From: Phycisphaerales bacterium UBA2396
GTDB taxonomy: Bacteria; Planctomycetota; Phycisphaerae; Phycisphaerales; UBA1924
Length of the DNA stretch: 41,022 nucleotides
Reading direction: 5' to 3'
NCBI GenBank assembly: GCA_002343325.1
Contig: DDSG01000076.1
Coordinates: forward strand, 1 to 41,022
The translations under genes were made by a program, and so were the position numbers. Positions within the stretch are counted from its first letter, which is position 1, and every line of letters starts with the position of its first letter. Of this stretch, positions 1-7,749 are shown piece by piece. A model generated the notes under the pieces. It was not told where the DNA came from and ran no database searches. It was given only the letters and a program-made list of their open reading frames with translations.

Positions 1-972
1 TGGGCGGTCAGCCGTGACGGCGGGGTCGTGGTGGGCACGTCGAGGGGAGTGCGAGACACAGGGTTCTGGTGGACGCGTGAGGGTGGGCGGGTCGATCTGG
101 TCGAGGGGCCCTCGCTGTTTGTCAGCGCCATCTCCGACGACACGACGACGCTGGTGGGCACCGCGACGATGAGCGATCAGCGGTTCCGTGCGCACCGGTA
201 CAACCGCGTGACGGGGCAGTACGACAACCTCGGGACGCTCCCGGGGTACGAGACCTCGCGGGCCAACAGCGTCAGCCGGGACGGCCGCGTCATCGTCGGG
301 CACATCACGGCGGACAGGCAGGGCTACGAGCTTCGGGCGATGGTCTGGCGCGAGGGGCAGGGGATGAGCACGCTGCCGACCGGGAGGTACTTCGAGTCCA
401 ACGTGACGGCGGTGAGTTCCGACGGGGGGATGGGGATGGGGTGGGTGTCGGACCTTGACTACAACTATCCGGCGGTGTGGTCCCTGGCGACGGGGGTGAT
501 GACGACGCTGCCCGGGCTGGCGGGGGCGCCCCGGTCGAACGGGGAGGCCTTCGGGATGAGCGGGGACGGTCGGTACATCGTCGGAACGAGCAACTACCAG
601 ATGACGATCTGGGAGAACGGCGTGCCCAGGGCGCTGGGCCGGCTCGGCAATCAGACCATCGCGTATGGCGTGAGCGACGACGGCCGGGTCGTGGTCGGAA
701 ACGAGATCACTACGCTCGATGGTGCGGTCATCTGGACTGCGGATCGCGGGTTCATGCGGCTGTCGGCCTACCTGCGGCTGATCGGGATGGACGTGCCGGG
801 GGGGTTCGAGATTTCGCGAGCGACGGGGATCTCCGCCGACGGTCGCGTGATCAGCGCGGTCGGGCGGATCGGAGGGAGTCAGCAGTCCGAAGCGCTCGTC
901 TTCGTGATTCCGACGTCGCCGACCCTTGTGGTGCTCGCCTGCTCGCTTGCGATCGCTCGTCGTCGGCGGTGA
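1..972 (+). CDS. HAF-repeat surface protein with PEP-CTERM-like tail, 5' partial
   Basis: The frame is open from the first base, so the N-terminus lies upstream; the first internal GTG at 28 is not a convincing start. The visible 323 residues consist of beta-propeller-like HAF repeats built on the pattern (A/G/S)-V/I/M-S-x-D-G-x-x-x-x-G. Six copies can be read, for example AVSRDGGVVVGTS, SVSRDGRVIVGHI, GMSGDGRYIVGTS and GVSDDGRVVVGNE. The C-terminus is a proline/threonine turn (IPTSPT), a short hydrophobic helix and a terminal RRRR. This is the layout of PEP-CTERM sorting tails, although the PEP motif itself is replaced. In this family such proteins are exported and surface-linked, and no enzymatic role is known. 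The family call is secure from the repeats; the sorting-tail call is inference. Confidence 0.85.
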   Translation, partial: WAVSRDGGVVVGTSRGVRDTGFWWTREGGRVDLVEGPSLFVSAISDDTTTLVGTATMSDQRFRAHRYNRVTGQYDNLGTLPGYETSRANSVSRDGRVIVGHITADRQGYELRAMVWREGQGMSTLPTGRYFESNVTAVSSDGGMGMGWVSDLDYNYPAVWSLATGVMTTLPGLAGAPRSNGEAFGMSGDGRYIVGTSNYQMTIWENGVPRALGRLGNQTIAYGVSDDGRVVVGNEITTLDGAVIWTADRGFMRLSAYLRLIGMDVPGGFEISRATGISADGRVISAVGRIGGSQQSEALVFVIPTSPTLVVLACSLAIARRRR

Positions 973-1007
973 ACTGAGGTTCCTGGCTTCCCACGAAGGA
1001 GGTTGCT

Positions 1008-1168
1008 GTGATCCGTGCTGATCTGGTTCTCGGTCTGTGCCTCGCCGCGTCCGCGGCGCGGGGGCAGGTGTTCAACGAGCCGAAGTACTTCGGGTGGCTC
1101 GACCCGCCGGAGACCGCGTCGGCGACCGAGCGGCCTTTTGGTTCGCGGGATGGGCTTGAGCCGATGGG
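1008..1168 (+). pseudogene. Truncated secreted ORF, probable remnant of a HAF-type paralogue
   Basis: A GTG start at 1008 follows a very good Shine-Dalgarno (AAGGAGG, 5 nt spacing) and opens with a signal peptide (MIRADLVLGLCLAASAARGQ). About 30 further residues (beginning VFNEPKYFGWLDPP) follow before the frame runs antisense through the thioredoxin gene and stops at 1310. The gene-like start and the non-gene-like end suggest a secreted-protein gene whose 3' part has been lost. Its position directly behind the HAF-repeat gene suggests a tandem copy. That relationship is inference; it could also be a genuine very short secreted peptide. The reading frame as such ends at 1310, but only the part before 1169 is credible. 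Confidence 0.4.
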
Positions 1169-1501
1169 TCAGCGGAGAGCGGCGTCGAGTTTCGCGGTGA
1201 GGGCGGGCTTGGGCATGGCACCGACGAAGGCGTCGACGACTTCGCCGCCTTTGACGATCATGAGCGCGGGGATGGACTGGACGCCGAAGCGTTCGGCGAG
1301 TTCGGGCTGATCATCGACGTTGACCATGGCGATACGGGCGCGGCCGGCGTATTCGGGGGCGAGTGAGGCGACAATCGGCTTGAGCATCTGGCAGGGTGGG
1401 CACCAGGGGGCCCAGAAGTCGACGAGCACGGGGAGGTCGGAGCCGAGCACCTCGGCGTCGAAGGACTGGCTGGTGGGGTGGAGGATGGTGCTGTCGGGCA
1501 T
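1169..1501 (-). CDS. trxA: Thioredoxin
   Basis: A 110-residue single-domain thioredoxin: cytoplasmic disulfide reductase fed by thioredoxin reductase. The active site reads APWCPPC (Cys34 and Cys37) within the usual VDFWAPWC context. The cis-proline loop (SIPALMIVKGG) and the C-terminal VGAMPK region are present. The length matches classical TrxA. The CPPC redox centre differs from the canonical CGPC and would be expected to shift the redox potential. The start at 1501 was chosen over longer in-frame options because AAGGAG precedes it by about 7 nt and homology begins there. It is transcribed divergently from queD and converges on the truncated ORF at 1008. Confidence 0.93.
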   Translation of the reverse strand: MPDSTILHPTSQSFDAEVLGSDLPVLVDFWAPWCPPCQMLKPIVASLAPEYAGRARIAMVNVDDQPELAERFGVQSIPALMIVKGGEVVDAFVGAMPKPALTAKLDAALR

Positions 1502-1528
1502 GGGAAGGCTCCTTGGTGTGCGTTCGTC

Positions 1529-1534
1529 AGGATA
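1529..1534 (-). promoter_or_regulatory. Possible -10 box for trxA
   Basis: On the minus strand this reads TATCCT, about 28 nt upstream of the trxA start. A leader long enough for its AAGGAG ribosome site would result. No clear -35 element can be seen, so the call rests on the hexamer and position only. Confidence 0.3.
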
Positions 1535-1581
1535 GGTACGACGGTCGGCGTGCCGGCGTTCGGGGCGTAGGATGGGGTGTC

Positions 1582-1597
1582 GGCCCCGATCGGGGCC
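1582..1597. repeat. 16-bp perfect palindrome in the trxA-queD intergenic region
   Basis: GGCCCCGATCGGGGCC is a perfect palindrome, 31 nt before the queD start and just behind a TAGGAT hexamer at 1568-1573 that could be the queD -10. It could be an operator or a leader hairpin. Nothing in the sequence tells these apart. Confidence 0.4.
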
Positions 1598-1627
1598 CCG
1601 GCATCGGGCTGGCCCGTTCGGAGAGTC

Positions 1628-1990
1628 ATGGAGATCTTCAAGGAATTTCGGTTCGAGGCGGCGCACCGGCTGACGCGCGTGCCGGCGGGGCACAAGTGTG
1701 CGCGGCTGCACGGGCATTCGTATCGGCTGCGGGTGGTGCTGCGGGGGAAGGTGGACCCGGGGCTGGGGTGGGTGATGGACTTTGCGGAGCTCAAGGCGGT
1801 GGTGAAGCCCGTGATCGCGGAGCTGGACCACCAGTACCTCAACGACATCGCGGGGATGGAGGAGCCGACGGCGGAGGGGATCGCGCGGTGGCTGTGGCGG
1901 AGGCTGAAGCCTTCGCTGCCGATGCTGAGTCGGCTGGAGCTGTGGGAAACGGCGACGTCCGGCGCGGCGTACGCGGGCGAGGACGAGTAG
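1628..1990 (+). CDS. queD: 6-carboxytetrahydropterin synthase / PTPS-family protein
   Basis: A 120-residue member of the 6-pyruvoyl-tetrahydropterin synthase family. In bacteria its usual role is QueD, which converts dihydroneopterin triphosphate to 6-carboxytetrahydropterin in queuosine/7-deazaguanine synthesis. The zinc ligands are visible as His13 (AAHRL) and the HGH pair His28/His30. Cys24 four residues ahead is the expected nucleophile, and LELWET near the C-terminus carries the substrate-binding glutamate. The start is ATG 1628, preceded by GGAGAG. No other queuosine gene lies in the window, so QueD versus another PTPS subtype is inferred from size and the C-x3-HGH spacing. Confidence 0.88.
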   Translation: MEIFKEFRFEAAHRLTRVPAGHKCARLHGHSYRLRVVLRGKVDPGLGWVMDFAELKAVVKPVIAELDHQYLNDIAGMEEPTAEGIARWLWRRLKPSLPMLSRLELWETATSGAAYAGEDE

Positions 1991-2005
1991 CTCGCAGCCG
2001 TGGAA

Positions 2006-3724
2006 TCAGCGGCGGAGGACGTGAAGGCCGACCTTGCGTTCGATCTCGTCGAGGGGCTTAGCGACGAGGTCGTAGCCGTCGGAGCCGACGAGAACGCAGC
2101 GGATGACCTCGCCGGGGGCGAGCTTGTCCTTGGATTGGACGTAGGTGACGCTGTCGATCTGCGGGGCTTGGAAGGTGGTTCGGCCCTGGTAGAGCGTGCC
2201 GCCGGTGCCGACGCCGGAGGTGGCGCGGCCCTTGGAGCGGAGCGCGGCGTCGATGATGATGTCGACGCGTTGGCCTGTGGAGGAGGGGTTCTTCTCGTCG
2301 AAGGCGGCGGCGCGGGCGGCCTGCTTGGCGAAGGCGATCTTCTGCTGAAGCTGCATGACCTCGTCGCGGCGGCGGGCCTTGACCTCGGCGGGGACGGCGA
2401 GAGCGGGGTCGTTCTCCATCGTGCCGGCGACGGTGCCGTCTTCATGCGAATACTCGAAGACGCCGACGGCTTCGAACTGGGACTCTTCGACGAACTCGAG
2501 GAGTTGCTTGTGGTCGTCCTCGGTCTCGCCGGGGAAGCCCGAGATGAAGGTTGTGCGGACGGCGAAGCCCGGCATGGCGGCGCGGAGCTTGCGGATGACG
2601 TCGGCCTGCTGCTTGCGGGTGACGTGGCGCTTCATGAGGGAGAGGACGCGATCGGAAGCGTGCTGGAGCGGGATGTCGAGGTAGGGCAGAAGATGGGCGC
2701 CGCGCTTGTTGGCGAGCGCGGCGAAGGCGTCGATGATGGGGTCCGAGAAGTTGCTGGGGTAGGCGTACATGAGGCGGAGCCAGCCCTGGCTGCCGGCGTC
2801 GTCCATCGCATCGGAGAGGGCCGCGAGGAGGGCGGGGAGACCGCCGAGGTGCTCGAAGTCGGCGGGCTTGGCGCCTCGGGGGTTGAGACCCTTGCCGATG
2901 TCGTCGCCGTAGCTGGTGGTGTCCTGCCCGATGAGAAGAAGTTCGTGTGCACCGTCGTTGAGCAGTTCGCGGCACTCGGCGACGACGCGGTCGAGGGGCT
3001 TGCTGCGCATCTTGCCGCGGATGCTCGGAATGGTGCAGAAGGCACAGTTCTGGTTGCAGCCCTCGGAAATGCGGAGGTAGGCGTAGTGCCGCGGCGTGAG
3101 GCGGAGGCGTGCGGAATCGTCCTCGAAGTAGCCGATGCCCTTGCCGTCCTTCCCGTGGACGGTGAGCCCGACGGTTTTGAGGCCGCGGTCCTTGGCGGCG
3201 GTCAGGGCGTTGCCGGCGATCCAGTACTTTGGAGCATCCTCCACAAGCCCACGGGTTTGAGCCCGTGGGCTTCCGATCGTGGGATTCACCGCTTCGACGA
3301 TCTTGTCGCGGTCGAAGACGCCGACCATGGCGTCGATGCCGGGGGCCCATTCGAGCATCTTGGCACGGTGGCGTTGGACGAGGCAGCCGGCGACGACGAC
3401 GCGGCGGATCTCGCCCCGCTCCTTGGCGGCGATTGCTTCCTTGATGACGCCGAGGGATTCGTCCTTGGAGGCTTCGAGAAATCCGCAAGTGTTGACGACG
3501 ACGGCGTCCGCGCCGCCGAAGTCGCCACCCTCGGGGTTGATTGAGATAGGGGCGATGCCGGCCTCGGCGAGGCTGCCGAGCATCTTCTCGGAGTCAACGA
3601 GGTTCTTGGGGCAGCCGAGGCTCACGAACGCGACGGTCTCGACGGGGGCAGGTCGAGCCGCTTTGGCGCGTGCGGGCTTCTTGGCGGTCCGTACAGGGGA
3701 CTTGGAGGTGGTCTTTTTGGGCAC
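2006..3724 (-). CDS. rimO: Ribosomal protein S12 methylthiotransferase RimO
   Basis: A radical-SAM methylthiotransferase that modifies the conserved aspartate of ribosomal protein S12. The order is: a basic Lys/Ala-rich N-terminal extension of about 28 residues, a UPF0004 domain starting at VSLGCPKNLVDSE with further cluster cysteines in NTCGF and AGCLVQ, the radical-SAM CxxxCxxC in EGCNQNCAFC, and a C-terminal TRAM domain. At 572 residues it is longer than usual. Part of the excess comes from a hairpin-forming insertion at 3245-3272. The protein starts with GTG at 3724. There is no Shine-Dalgarno, but TACACT lies 5 nt upstream, which suggests a leaderless transcript. It sits 15 nt behind the MshEN-like gene and converges with queD. 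Confidence 0.93.
   Translation of the reverse strand: MPKKTTSKSPVRTAKKPARAKAARPAPVETVAFVSLGCPKNLVDSEKMLGSLAEAGIAPISINPEGGDFGGADAVVVNTCGFLEASKDESLGVIKEAIAAKERGEIRRVVVAGCLVQRHRAKMLEWAPGIDAMVGVFDRDKIVEAVNPTIGSPRAQTRGLVEDAPKYWIAGNALTAAKDRGLKTVGLTVHGKDGKGIGYFEDDSARLRLTPRHYAYLRISEGCNQNCAFCTIPSIRGKMRSKPLDRVVAECRELLNDGAHELLLIGQDTTSYGDDIGKGLNPRGAKPADFEHLGGLPALLAALSDAMDDAGSQGWLRLMYAYPSNFSDPIIDAFAALANKRGAHLLPYLDIPLQHASDRVLSLMKRHVTRKQQADVIRKLRAAMPGFAVRTTFISGFPGETEDDHKQLLEFVEESQFEAVGVFEYSHEDGTVAGTMENDPALAVPAEVKARRRDEVMQLQQKIAFAKQAARAAAFDEKNPSSTGQRVDIIIDAALRSKGRATSGVGTGGTLYQGRTTFQAPQIDSVTYVQSKDKLAPGEVIRCVLVGSDGYDLVAKPLDEIERKVGLHVLRR
3245..3272. repeat. REP-like hairpin element inserted in frame in rimO
   Basis: AAGCCCACGGG, a 6-nt TTTGAG loop and CCCGTGGGCTT form a perfect 11-bp stem inside the rimO coding region. 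The frame is kept and reads roughly GSPRAQTRGLV, between the UPF0004 and radical-SAM domains. GC-rich hairpins of the form GCCCACGGGTTTGAGCCCGT occur as dispersed palindromes in planctomycete genomes to my recollection. No second intact copy was found in this window. Confidence 0.7.
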
Positions 3725-3729
3725 GCGGA

Positions 3730-3735
3730 AGTGTA
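3730..3735 (-). promoter_or_regulatory. Candidate -10 of a leaderless rimO promoter
   Basis: TACACT on the minus strand ends 5 nt before the GTG start of rimO, in the 15-nt gap behind the upstream gene. There is no ribosome binding site and no clear -35. Confidence 0.45.
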
Positions 3736-3739
3736 GGGA

Positions 3740-4201
3740 TCAGGCGGCTTCCGCGCCCTGAATGCCGTAGAACTCCTTGAGCGCCCGGCTGAGGGACTCT
3801 GGGTCAGCGATGACGAAGTAGGCGGGTCGGCCGACCTTCCAGGAGATGAACCGAAGCGCCCTGGGGAGGTTGTCCTCGGTCGTGCAGATCATGACCTCGT
3901 CGCCGCAGAGCTCGACGGGGAGCACACCGAACTGGACCGCATGTCGCGGGGTGACGAGCTGGAGGGCGGCGGGCTCGGGCCGAAGGCGGCGAGCATCAAC
4001 GTGGTCGGCCATCTGGGCGTATTGCCTCGCCCAAGCGTCTTCGACGGCTTCGGGGCGAACGCCGAAGAGTCGCTCGGCCAGATCACCGAAGGGGCGGCCG
4101 CGGAGCTTCTGGATCTCGAGAATCTCGTCGCGTTGCTCGGTGGTGAGAACTCCCTGCTCGACCAGAATCTCGCCGATGCGAAGCACGTGTGACGATCGCA
4201 T
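3740..4201 (-). CDS. Stand-alone MshEN / GspE N-terminal-like domain protein
   Basis: A 153-residue protein resembling the N-terminal domain of type II secretion/type IV pilus ATPases (GspE_N/MshEN), without any ATPase domain. Residues 6-50 carry the LRIGEILVEQGVLTTEQRD pattern followed by a Q-x-x-x-G-x-P-FGDL unit. The rest follows the LVTPRHAVQFGVLPVEL and REFYGI-like ending typical of the fold (here LKEFYGIQ). MshEN domains can bind c-di-GMP; whether the binding residues are kept here cannot be judged by eye. The start at 4201 has AAGGGG 5 nt upstream; a longer in-frame start at 4285 is less likely. It lies between the metal-uptake operon and rimO, a context that does not explain its role. 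Confidence 0.6.
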   Translation of the reverse strand: MRSSHVLRIGEILVEQGVLTTEQRDEILEIQKLRGRPFGDLAERLFGVRPEAVEDAWARQYAQMADHVDARRLRPEPAALQLVTPRHAVQFGVLPVELCGDEVMICTTEDNLPRALRFISWKVGRPAYFVIADPESLSRALKEFYGIQGAEAA

Positions 4202-4228
4202 GCCATTCCCCTTGCGCCTCGCGGCGGG

Positions 4229-4255
4229 CCGCCCGCCCCGCAACACCGCGGGCGG
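4229..4255. repeat. GC-rich hairpin between permease and MshEN-like gene
   Basis: CCGCCCGC at 4229-4236 pairs perfectly with GCGGGCGG at 4248-4255 (11-nt loop). It lies in the 168-bp gap downstream of the metal operon. There is no T-tract on either strand, so it is not a canonical intrinsic terminator. It may attenuate read-through or be a leader structure of the MshEN-like gene. Confidence 0.4.
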
Positions 4256-4369
4256 CGCGGGACGGCCCCTGACCGCGTCATTCACCGTGCAATTCAGCGC
4301 ACCGGGTCGGCCACCGGAAACACCTGATCCGTGGCGGTGATGGTCCTTCTGCGCCGGGTGTGCGGGATA

Positions 4370-5689
4370 TCAGGGCGCGGGGGGGATGGGCTTGTCGTGC
4401 GGGTCGCGATCGGGGGCGGGAGCGTCGGGCACGAGCCGGCCGGCACCGGGGGCTCGCAAATGCTCGAGCTGCATCGCCGTGTCGTGCACGTGGTCGGCCC
4501 GGAGGCCGGCCCGTTGGACGAGGTAGGACTCCCACAGGCGATGGCTTCTGACGATCTCCGCGGCGCGGGCACGTCCGCGTTCCGAGAGTTGGCCCGTGGG
4601 CGTGAGCAGGCCTTCCGAACGCAGTCGGCGTTGAACGATCCAACGAACGAGCGGCCCGGCGTGGGGGATGAAGCGGTCGGAGTGGTCGCGGATCGTGCCC
4701 TCGTCGATGCGATAGAGGTGGGCGATGATGTCCTCGCGGGTGGCGTCGGCGGCGACGCGAAGCCAGCGCAGGCGGCGCGCGATGATGCCGTGACGGGGCG
4801 AGCACAGAATGGCGGCAAAGAGCGTCATGCCGCTGACGGCGGCGATCATGCCGGAAGGGCTGAGCGCGAACTCGAACCCGAGGGCTCGCGGCCCAAACCC
4901 GGCGAGCACGTAGCCCGTCAGTGCGACGAACAGCCCGAGAAGCCCGCTGAGCAGCAGCTGGGTGCGGAGCCGATCCGTGTACATGCGGACGGCGGCGGGC
5001 GGGGCGACGAGCATGGCGATCACGATGATGGAGCCCACCGCGTCGAAAGAAGAGACAACGGCGGCGGCGACGAGCATCGTGAGGACAACCGAGGCCGTCG
5101 CGACGGGCATGCCGATGGAACGGGCAAGCCCCGGATCGAAGGAGATGAGAGCAAGTCGTCGGAAGAAGGCCGCGCTGAAGGTGATGGAGCACGCGAGCAC
5201 GAGCGCCGACGCCCAGAGCTCTCGCGGAATCGCGCCGAGCCCCTCGGCGGAGAAGTGGGGATGGCCGGCGGGGGGCTGCCAGATGATGCGCGAAAGATCG
5301 CCGTAGAGCACGCAGTCGGTGTCGAGGTCGACGGCGGTCGAACGCTCGACCTGCTTGAGCATGAGCACGCCGAGAGCGAAGGACACGGAGAAGACGACAC
5401 CCATCGCGGTGCCGGAGTCGGTTCGGCCGGCGCGACGGACAACTTCGACGAGCATGGCGGCCACGATGCCGGCGGTGGCGCCGCCGAGGAACATGGCGGC
5501 GGGCTCGCGGGACTGCGTGATGACGAACGCCGCGACGAGACCGGGCAGCACGCTGTGGCTGATGGCGTCGCCCAGCAGGCTCTGGCGGCGAAGGAGAAGC
5601 CAGGACCCCAGCACCGCGCACGAGGCCGAGGCGCACGCGGCGGTGAGCATCGGAGCAAGGTCGAGCGTCAGGAATGTTGCGGCGCTCAC
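4370..5689 (-). CDS. Mn/Zn ABC permease fused to a C-terminal DtxR-type regulator domain (YtgCR-like)
   Basis: Residues 1-295 are an ABC-3 metal permease: multiple hydrophobic helices and the family signatures LLGDAISHSVLPG (38-50) and SIIVIAMLVAPPAAVRMY. Residues 305-412 form a second domain resembling DtxR/MntR. A winged-helix region (REDIIAHLYRIDE ... LRSEGLLTPTGQLSERG) runs into the dimerisation/metal domain HRLWESYLV ... HVHDTAMQLEH. By eye His383, Glu387, His402, Met406, Glu409 and His410 fall on the DtxR ligand positions, with Met in place of the DtxR Cys. The same architecture occurs in chlamydial YtgCR, where the regulator part is released by cleavage and represses transcription. The GTG start at 5689 overlaps the stop of the preceding permease by 4 nt. 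Confidence 0.88.
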   Translation of the reverse strand: MSAATFLTLDLAPMLTAACASASCAVLGSWLLLRRQSLLGDAISHSVLPGLVAAFVITQSREPAAMFLGGATAGIVAAMLVEVVRRAGRTDSGTAMGVVFSVSFALGVLMLKQVERSTAVDLDTDCVLYGDLSRIIWQPPAGHPHFSAEGLGAIPRELWASALVLACSITFSAAFFRRLALISFDPGLARSIGMPVATASVVLTMLVAAAVVSSFDAVGSIIVIAMLVAPPAAVRMYTDRLRTQLLLSGLLGLFVALTGYVLAGFGPRALGFEFALSPSGMIAAVSGMTLFAAILCSPRHGIIARRLRWLRVAADATREDIIAHLYRIDEGTIRDHSDRFIPHAGPLVRWIVQRRLRSEGLLTPTGQLSERGRARAAEIVRSHRLWESYLVQRAGLRADHVHDTAMQLEHLRAPGAGRLVPDAPAPDRDPHDKPIPPAP

Positions 5690-6909
5690 GGCGTCTTCCT
5701 CCGCGAGCGAAGGTCCTGCTCAAGCCGCTCGATCATCTCGCGGGAGAGAACGTGCTCGACAGCGTCGGCCCCGGGGGACAGCCGCACGGACTGATCGAGG
5801 CCGACCGCCGACTGCCAGGTTCGTGCGGCCCTCTTGGCGAGATCGCACGCCTCGTCGCCTCGTGCGGTCGTCTCGTAGCGAGAACCAGTGCGACGTGCGA
5901 GGCCTTGACGGACCAGCCATGCGAGGAGAAGCCGGTCGATGAACCCATCGGGGCGTGCATGTCGAGATGCGTGCAAATGTCGCAGGCGGTGCTGCGCGCG
6001 GACCACAAATCGAAGCCGGGCCGATCGGAACGCACCCAGAAGTACGCCGCGGCGAGGCGAGAGCAGGAGTCCCAGCGCGAAAGCAACACCCGAGGCGAGC
6101 ACGATGGCAGCCCCGATGGGGATGTTCTCACCGACGGCCGATGCTGCCGCGCCGGCGTAGGCGGCGAGCCCGCCCAGCACGCCGGAGAGCACGACGACGG
6201 GCGCGAAACGATCGCTCCAGTGCCGGGCGGCGGCCGGCGGAATGATGAGCATCGCCACGACGAGCAGCATCCCGACGACCTGGATCGCCACGACCATCAC
6301 CGCGGTGATGACGGCCATCAGCAGAACATCGAGCACCAGCACCGGCCACCCCTGGGCCCTGGCGAGAGACTCGTCGAACGCCACGAGGCGGAGTTCTTTC
6401 GCGAGCGCGATGACGACGAGCATCGCGGCGAGCCCGACCACTCCGATCATGAGCGCGTCCGTCCGAGACATCGCAGCGGTCTGCCCGAGAATGAAGTGCG
6501 TCAGCCCGCCGCGATCGGGCGTCGAGAGCGTCTGGATGTACGAGAGCAGAAGCACGCCCACGCCGAAGAAAATGCTCAGAACCGCCGCGATGGCGGCGTC
6601 CTCGCGAAGTCGCCGCGTGGCGACGATGGCCTGAACGGCCAGAACACCCAGAAGGCCGGTGACCGCCGCGCCCCCGAGAAGCCACGGGAGACGGCGGCCC
6701 TCCCCCGTGATCACAAGGGCGAGGAGGTATCCGAGCATGACCCCCGGAAGCGTGGCGTGCCCGATGGCGTCGGCGACGAGCGACCGCTGACGCAGCACGG
6801 CGAAGCACCCGACAACTCCGGCCGACGCTCCGAGCAGCGTGCAGCCGATCAACACCACCGAGGTGTTGAAACCCGCCTGCCAGAACAGAATGTCGGTCAG
6901 GGTGGTCAT
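5686..6909 (-). CDS. Mn/Zn ABC permease with degenerate C-terminal DtxR-like domain
   Basis: Residues 1-290 are a second ABC-3 permease (SLVADAIGHATLPGVMLGY; GMLLVVAMLIIPPAAARHW). It presumably pairs with the downstream permease in a heterodimer. Residues 300-400 align by eye to the regulator domain of that neighbour: LLLAWLVRQGLARRTGSRYE matches the winged-helix end, and AARTWQSAV ... IERLEQDL matches the metal domain. Here the ligand positions read Ala362, Gln366, Arg390, Glu394 and Gln398, so metal sensing appears lost. The domain may be structural or a heterodimerisation partner. The gene lies 3 nt downstream of the ATPase gene and overlaps the next permease by 4 nt, so the operon is tightly coupled. 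Confidence 0.85.
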   Translation of the reverse strand: MTTLTDILFWQAGFNTSVVLIGCTLLGASAGVVGCFAVLRQRSLVADAIGHATLPGVMLGYLLALVITGEGRRLPWLLGGAAVTGLLGVLAVQAIVATRRLREDAAIAAVLSIFFGVGVLLLSYIQTLSTPDRGGLTHFILGQTAAMSRTDALMIGVVGLAAMLVVIALAKELRLVAFDESLARAQGWPVLVLDVLLMAVITAVMVVAIQVVGMLLVVAMLIIPPAAARHWSDRFAPVVVLSGVLGGLAAYAGAAASAVGENIPIGAAIVLASGVAFALGLLLSPRRGVLLGAFRSARLRFVVRAQHRLRHLHASRHARPDGFIDRLLLAWLVRQGLARRTGSRYETTARGDEACDLAKRAARTWQSAVGLDQSVRLSPGADAVEHVLSREMIERLEQDLRSRRKTP

Positions 6910-6912
6910 GGG

Positions 6913-7749
6913 TTAGAGAGGTGGCCGCCCCTCACGAAGTCTGGCGAGCGCTTCCGCCGCATCATCCAGAGCGGTCAGCCTGCCCGCGTAGGTCGCGTGG
7001 AGGTTGTCGGGCGTGAACGCCTCCTGCACCGGGCCGGCGGCGATCACGCGGGTGTTGAGCAGAAGCACATGATCGAAGTACTCCGGCACGGTGGAAAGGT
7101 CATGGTGAACCACGAGCACGGTGCGCCCGCTCTGGCGGAGCTGACGCAGGATCTCGATGATCGTTCGCTCGGTGGCGGCGTCGACGCCCGCCAGCGGCTC
7201 GTCCATCAGGTACAGGTCGGCCTCTTGAGCCAACGCACGGGCAAGGAAGACCCGCTGTTGCTGGCCGCCCGACAGCTCACTGATCTGCCTCTTGGCCAGA
7301 TCGGCCATGCCCACGCGATCGAGGCACTCAAGCGCGATCGCTCGGTCCTTGGCCGACACGCGCCGGAACCACCCCAGCCTGCCGTAGCGTCCCATGACCG
7401 CGACATCGAGCACGTTGACGGGGAACTCCCAGTCGACGGCTTCCCGCTGCGGCACGTACCCGACCCGCAGCCTCTGCGACGCGAAGGGGCTGCCCCAGAA
7501 CTCAACCCGCCCGGCCGCGAGGGGCAGCAGGCCGAGACAGGCCTTCATGAGCGTACTCTTGCCCGCTCCGTTGGGCCCGACAACCGCGACGAGCGCCCTC
7601 TTCGGCGCGTCGTAGTCGATGTCCCACAGCACGGGGCGATGCCGGTACGCCACGGTCACGTTATGAATCGACAGCGGGCTCTCCGGGCTGTGCTCGGGAA
7701 AGTCGGCGAGACTGGTGGGGATCGGCTCGGAAGGGGGAAGTGGGCTCAA
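6913..7749 (-). CDS. Mn/Zn ABC transporter ATP-binding protein
   Basis: A 278-residue ABC ATPase that energises the two neighbouring permeases. Walker A is GPNGAGKST (58-66), the signature LSGGQQQR (159-166), Walker B LYLMDEP (about 179-185), and the switch histidine lies in VVHHD. DWEFP in the helical domain is typical of the Mn/Zn/Fe branch. The start is inferred as TTG at 7749: it overlaps the stop of the solute-binding protein gene (TTGA), and the open frame farther upstream only shadows that gene. A GGAG lies about 9 nt upstream. No ATG or GTG occurs between that point and the start of homology. Confidence 0.9.
   Translation of the reverse strand: MSPLPPSEPIPTSLADFPEHSPESPLSIHNVTVAYRHRPVLWDIDYDAPKRALVAVVGPNGAGKSTLMKACLGLLPLAAGRVEFWGSPFASQRLRVGYVPQREAVDWEFPVNVLDVAVMGRYGRLGWFRRVSAKDRAIALECLDRVGMADLAKRQISELSGGQQQRVFLARALAQEADLYLMDEPLAGVDAATERTIIEILRQLRQSGRTVLVVHHDLSTVPEYFDHVLLLNTRVIAAGPVQEAFTPDNLHATYAGRLTALDDAAEALARLREGRPPL

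Noticed and set aside
2000..3544. A 514-residue plus-strand frame opposite rimO
   Set aside because: Low-complexity Gly/Ala/Asp/Val composition and full overlap with the conserved rimO domains identify it as a shadow.
4278..5723. A 481-residue minus-strand frame overlapping the permease
   Set aside because: Same strand, different frame as the permease-DtxR fusion; Arg-rich without any motif. The fusion has clear domains.
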